A stretch of DNA of 17,025 nt from Candidatus Dormiibacterota bacterium (GTDB lineage Bacteria; Chloroflexota; Dormibacteria; Dormibacterales; Dormibacteraceae), in NCBI GenBank assembly GCA_003151665.1, contig PLYD01000078.1:1-17025 (forward strand), given 5' to 3'. Position 1 is the first letter of the stretch; the number at the start of each line of letters is the position of its first letter. This document shows, piece by piece, positions 14,113 to 17,025 of the stretch. The position numbers and the translations under genes were made by a program. The notes below the pieces were generated by a model, which saw only the letters and a list, made by a program, of their open reading frames with translations, searched no databases and was not told where the DNA came from.

Positions 14113-15514
14113 TGCGGCCCGCGTGGCGACGCCGTTTGTCGACGTACAACGCCTTGTCCGCGACCAGGTACATCGCCTGCCAGTCCATGCCGGAGCGCCA
14201 CGACGTGATCCCGATGCTGAACTGGACCGGCACCGGCGATTTGCCGGCGCGGTTGAGCTCTTCGAGTGACTGGCGCACGCGAGATGCAACGTCGTTCGCG
14301 TGTCGCTCGTCTGCCTCGGGCATGGCGACCCCGAACTCGTCCCCGCCCAGCCGACCACATGTGTCGGTCGCTCGCACTGCCCGCTGGAGCTCTTTCGCGA
14401 GGACGCGGATCGCCTCGTCGCCAACGTGGTGGCCGTGCGTGTCGTTGATGTCCTTGAGGTTGTCGAGGTCGATCATCATCAGCGTCAGGCGGCGTTTGTG
14501 GCGTTGGGCGGCCGCGACTGCGCGGTCGATGGCGCGCTCAAACTCGGGGCGGTTCGCAAGCCCTGTCAGATAGTCGGTGCGAGCCTCTCGGGTGTGCTGG
14601 CGCGCCCGATCGAGCGCGACCGCGATCTGGTCGGCCACCGCGGCGACAAACTGCAGGTCGCTGGATTCGAAGGTTCGGGGAAGGCGGGTGGCGACAGTCA
14701 TTGCTCCCAGCAGCACCCCCTTGGTCCTGAGCTCGGCGCGGATCGCGCTCCACTCGCCTGTGATCCGGTCGACTCGGGACTCGGCAGGGCCGGAGGCGAT
14801 CTCGACCACCTTCACGAGGCGAGAGCGACCCGACTCGGTGAACTCCTCCTCCTCGCCAGGCTGCATGCCAAGCGTCTTGGCCAGCTTGAGCCGCGCGCCC
14901 TCCCGAACCCAGACCGCGCCCGCCTGCAAACGCAGGACCTGGAGGGTTTCGCGAAGCCCCACCTCCGCTATCTCGGCCACGTCGAGGGACCGGCCGAGAG
15001 CGCTGGCGATGTGATACAGACCGTGCAGCTCCGTCTGCCGGGCGATGTGGCGCGCTTCGGTGAAGTCGAGGTAGCCGCGTATGAAGCTCGAGTTTATGTG
15101 CTCGATCACCTCGCCCAGGCGCCCCTGCGCCAGGCGGATGACCGCCTCGGAGTCCTCGCTGCCCGTCACCTCCTCGGTGACCCGGGCGATCACCGATCGG
15201 CGGAACACGGAGAGCCCCTCCATCAGGGCTTCGAGTGGGATCCCCCTCTCGGCGTAGCGGCGGGAGGCTTCACGGGCGACGGCGTAGTACTCGACCCACG
15301 GGATGTGGGAGTCGGCGTTCAGGGACCGGAAGAGCAGCTCCAGGAACTTCCCCGACGTCTTGACGAGCTCGTCCACCGACTCGCTTTTCTGGGACTTCAG
15401 GATCTCGGGAGCGAGCGAGCGCACCGATTCCGCGGCCACCAGACCGCTCTCGCCAGGGTCGGCAGAGAGCCGGTCGGCGAGCTTGCTGAGCAGATCGCTA
15501 GCTCGCTCCGTCAT
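14087..15514 (-). CDS. Diguanylate cyclase with helical sensor, GAF and GGDEF domains
   Basis: A 475-residue soluble signalling protein predicted to make cyclic di-GMP from two GTP. Residues 1-150 are all-helical and resemble the RsbR/PucR-type N-terminal sensor domain (RRYAERGIPLEALMEGLSVF, 85-104). Residues about 165-305 look like a GAF domain. The GGDEF domain starts at DYLTGLANRPEFERA (314-328). It has the metal Asp349 in MMIDLDNLKDIND, an intact GGDEF (390-394) and the RxxD inhibitory site (Arg381-Asp384) exactly five residues before it, so product feedback inhibition is expected. No transmembrane segment or EAL domain is present, so the input is cytoplasmic. ATG 15514 is preceded by TATAGT with 8 bases between. 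It diverges from the aldolase gene and overlaps mpg downstream. Confidence 0.95.
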   Translation of the reverse strand: MTERASDLLSKLADRLSADPGESGLVAAESVRSLAPEILKSQKSESVDELVKTSGKFLELLFRSLNADSHIPWVEYYAVAREASRRYAERGIPLEALMEGLSVFRRSVIARVTEEVTGSEDSEAVIRLAQGRLGEVIEHINSSFIRGYLDFTEARHIARQTELHGLYHIASALGRSLDVAEIAEVGLRETLQVLRLQAGAVWVREGARLKLAKTLGMQPGEEEEFTESGRSRLVKVVEIASGPAESRVDRITGEWSAIRAELRTKGVLLGAMTVATRLPRTFESSDLQFVAAVADQIAVALDRARQHTREARTDYLTGLANRPEFERAIDRAVAAAQRHKRRLTLMMIDLDNLKDINDTHGHHVGDEAIRVLAKELQRAVRATDTCGRLGGDEFGVAMPEADERHANDVASRVRQSLEELNRAGKSPVPVQFSIGITSWRSGMDWQAMYLVADKALYVDKRRRHAGRSAVGQARA

Positions 15515-15587
15515 GAGGTGCCACTATAGAGTGACGCCTGCGCCCCCGCGAACCTGCGGAGGGCCTATTTAAATAAGGTGTAAGAGC
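15515..15587. promoter_or_regulatory. Divergent promoter region with AT-rich palindrome and aldolase ribosome site
   Basis: A 73-base gap between divergent starts. On the minus strand TATAGT (complement of 15523-15528) is a -10 for the diguanylate cyclase gene, 8 bases before its ATG. TATTTAAATA (15566-15575) is a perfect 10-base palindrome and an AT island in GC-rich DNA. AAGGTG (15575-15580) is a clear Shine-Dalgarno 7 bases before the aldolase ATG, the best ribosome site in the window. Confidence 0.6.
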
Positions 15588-16664
15588 ATGGCTACAGCCA
15601 CACGGGGATCTTTCGGCAAGCTGGAGGAGATTCTGGGCGAGGACGCCCGCGGGCTCCTGGAGCACAAGTGTGAAACCGTGCCCAAGGCACAGCTTCACCT
15701 GCCCGGCCACGACTTCGTCGACCGCATATGGAAGGACAGCGACCGGCCGACGCGGGTGCTTCGGAGCCTCCAGTCGCTCTTCGAGCACGGCCGCCTCTCG
15801 GGCACGGGTTACCTGTCGATCCTGCCCGTCGACCAGGGGATCGAGCACACCGCGGGAGCCTCCTTCGCCCCCAACCCGATCTACTTCGATTCCGAGAAGA
15901 TCGTCGAGCTCGCGGTCGAGGGCGGCTGTAACGCCGTGGCCTCGACGTTCGGCGTCCTCGGCTCGGTGGCGCGCCGCTACGCCCATCGCATCCCCTTCAT
16001 CTGCAAGATCAACCACAACGAGCTCCTCACCTATCCGAACAAGTACGACCAGATCCTCTTCGGAACCGTGAAGGAGGCGTACGAGATGGGTGCCGTGGCG
16101 CTGGGCGCCACCATCTACTTCGGCTCCGCAGAGTCGGATCGCCAGCTCCAGGAGGTCGCGGTCGCCTTCGCCAGGGCGCACGAGCTGGGGATGGCGACGA
16201 TCCTGTGGTGCTACGTGCGCAACAACGCCTTCAAGAAGGATGGCGTCAACTACGAGACGGCGGCTGATCTCACCGGCCAGGCCAACCACCTCGGAGTCAC
16301 CATCCAGGCGGACATCATCAAGCAGAAGCTGCCCGACACCAACCGCGGCTTCGAGGTGCTCAACTTCGGCAAGACCTCTCCGATCGTCTACGAAAAACTC
16401 ACCACCGACCATCCCATCGACCTCTGCCGTTATCAGGTGGTGAACTGTTACATGGGCCGCGCGGGCCTCATCAACTCGGGTGGCGAGTCCCACGGGGCTT
16501 CCGACCTCAAGGAGGCCGTCCGCACGGCTGTCATCAACAAGCGTGCCGGCGGCATGGGATTGATCAGCGGACGTAAGTCGTTTCAGAGGCCGATGAAGGA
16601 GGGCGTCGATCTGCTGCACGCGATCCAGGACGTTTATCTGAACCAATCGGTCACCGTCGCCTGA
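15588..16664 (+). CDS. fbaB: Class I fructose-bisphosphate aldolase (FbaB/DhnA type)
   Basis: A 358-residue Schiff-base aldolase that reversibly splits fructose 1,6-bisphosphate into glyceraldehyde 3-phosphate and dihydroxyacetone phosphate in glycolysis and gluconeogenesis. Length matches E. coli FbaB (about 350). The substrate-binding PVDQGIEH (80-87) is present. Lys140 in FICKINHNE and Lys245 in [10 protein letters not shown] (240-249) are conserved, and Lys245 is the likely Schiff-base lysine by comparison with the DhnA family. Phosphate-binding loops are in the INSGGESHG and [12 protein letters not shown] regions. There is no zinc-binding HxxD pattern of class II enzymes. The ATG has a strong Shine-Dalgarno (AAGGTG). 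The next gene starts 18 bases after its stop and is probably in the same operon. Confidence 0.95.
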   Translation: MATATRGSFGKLEEILGEDARGLLEHKCETVPKAQLHLPGHDFVDRIWKDSDRPTRVLRSLQSLFEHGRLSGTGYLSILPVDQGIEHTAGASFAPNPIYFDSEKIVELAVEGGCNAVASTFGVLGSVARRYAHRIPFICKINHNELLTYPNKYDQILFGTVKEAYEMGAVALGATIYFGSAESDRQLQEVAVAFARAHELGMATILWCYVRNNAFKKDGVNYETAADLTGQANHLGVTIQADIIKQKLPDTNRGFEVLNFGKTSPIVYEKLTTDHPIDLCRYQVVNCYMGRAGLINSGGESHGASDLKEAVRTAVINKRAGGMGLISGRKSFQRPMKEGVDLLHAIQDVYLNQSVTVA

Positions 16665-16682
16665 AGGCGGCGAACGACCCAC

Positions 16683-17025
16683 ATGCGGCTAGCTTTTCTG
16701 GGTACCGGCGCGGCATTCTCCCCGGAGCGCTACAACGGGGCGGTGGTCGTCGACGGACGCCTGCTCCTGGACGGCGGAGCGCCCCTCCTCCCTCACATGA
16801 ACCGCTGCGAGGTGGATCCCGGCGCCATCGAGGCGGTTTTCCTGACCCACTTCCACGGCGATCACACGCTGGGATTGCCGCCCTTTGTTCTGTACCGCAT
16901 CTTCGTCGACCCACGACCCATCACCTTTGTCGGCCCGGCGGGCCTGGCTTCGAGGTTGGAGGCTCTGTGGGAGGTGAGCTGGGGACAGGACTGGGGGCTC
17001 GCCATGAAGGATCGTTTCAACGTCA
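16683..17025 (+). CDS. Metallo-beta-lactamase-fold hydrolase (RNase Z-like), 3' truncated by window edge
   Basis: The first 114 codons of a gene that runs off the window. The translation begins MRLAFLGTGAAFSPERYNG, the typical first strand and loop of RNase Z-like metallo-beta-lactamase proteins. It then has LLLDGGAP and the zinc motif THFHGDHTLGLP, giving the H-x-H-x-D-H ligand set. The remaining metal ligands would lie downstream and cannot be checked, so the protein could be an RNase Z-like nuclease, a phosphodiesterase or another hydrolase of the fold. It follows the aldolase by 18 bases on the same strand, so cotranscription is likely. A GAAGGCGG stretch overlapping the aldolase stop is a possible but rather distant ribosome site. 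Confidence 0.87.
   Translation, partial: MRLAFLGTGAAFSPERYNGAVVVDGRLLLDGGAPLLPHMNRCEVDPGAIEAVFLTHFHGDHTLGLPPFVLYRIFVDPRPITFVGPAGLASRLEALWEVSWGQDWGLAMKDRFNV

Noticed and set aside
14113..14424. N-terminal extension of mpg up to an upstream start
   Set aside because: The extra residues are Ser/Arg-rich, lie fully inside the cyclase gene and exceed the normal Mpg length by about 100 residues.
14300..15529. 409-codon plus-strand open frame across the diguanylate cyclase gene
   Set aside because: Antisense shadow; the minus strand has an intact GGDEF with I-site.
15498..16682. 394-codon minus-strand open frame across the aldolase gene
   Set aside because: Antisense shadow of a strongly conserved class I aldolase.

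Overview
This is a high-GC (roughly 65% by eye), densely coding bacterial segment from a chromosome. It has no IS elements, CRISPR arrays, phage genes or RNA genes that I could find. GTG and TTG starts are frequent, and so are gene overlaps of a few bases. The protein mix includes a UPF0182 giant membrane protein, a long two-domain ThyX-like protein, an IlvG-type thiamine-diphosphate enzyme and an FbaB/DhnA-type class I aldolase. That mix points to an uncultivated-type soil lineage near Chloroflexota, Dormibacterota or Actinobacteriota. The phylum is an inference, because no rRNA or ribosomal protein is present.

Layout. (1) 1-3679, all minus strand: a double-domain ThyX-like protein, a small Arg-rich protein, an isoaspartyl peptidase/asparaginase and an IlvG-like ThDP enzyme cut by the window edge. 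The last two overlap by 4 bases. (2) 3680-3821: a divergent promoter region with a perfect DnaA box. (3) 3822-6706, plus strand: a tight three-gene cassette of SAM methyltransferase, GNAT acetyltransferase and FAD/NAD(P) oxidoreductase. (4) 6801-9671: the UPF0182 membrane protein, whose 3' end overlaps the convergent protein-repair methyltransferase gene pcm (9657-10283). (5) 10324-11670: an unusual fusion of a PD-(D/E)XK nuclease-like domain with a divergent hypoxanthine phosphoribosyltransferase, then a small unknown protein. (6) 11671-11954: the longest non-coding gap, with a DnaA-like box and promoter-like hexamers. (7) 11955-13498: thiolase plus cupin, overlapping by ATGA. (8) 13495-15514, minus strand: a diguanylate cyclase and a 3-methyladenine DNA glycosylase. 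The glycosylase shares a CTAG stop with the convergent cupin gene. (9) 15588-17025, plus strand: class I fructose-bisphosphate aldolase and a truncated metallo-beta-lactamase-fold hydrolase.

Most genes are housekeeping or metabolic: nucleotide salvage and synthesis, protein and DNA repair, central carbon metabolism, acetyl-CoA chemistry and c-di-GMP signalling. The points most worth following up are the nuclease-like/HPRT fusion with altered catalytic residues, the ThyX-like protein whose signature is split between its two halves, DnaA-type boxes beside the two nucleotide-metabolism loci, and a recurring TANNNT hexamer 6-9 bases before several start codons, which suggests leaderless mRNAs.
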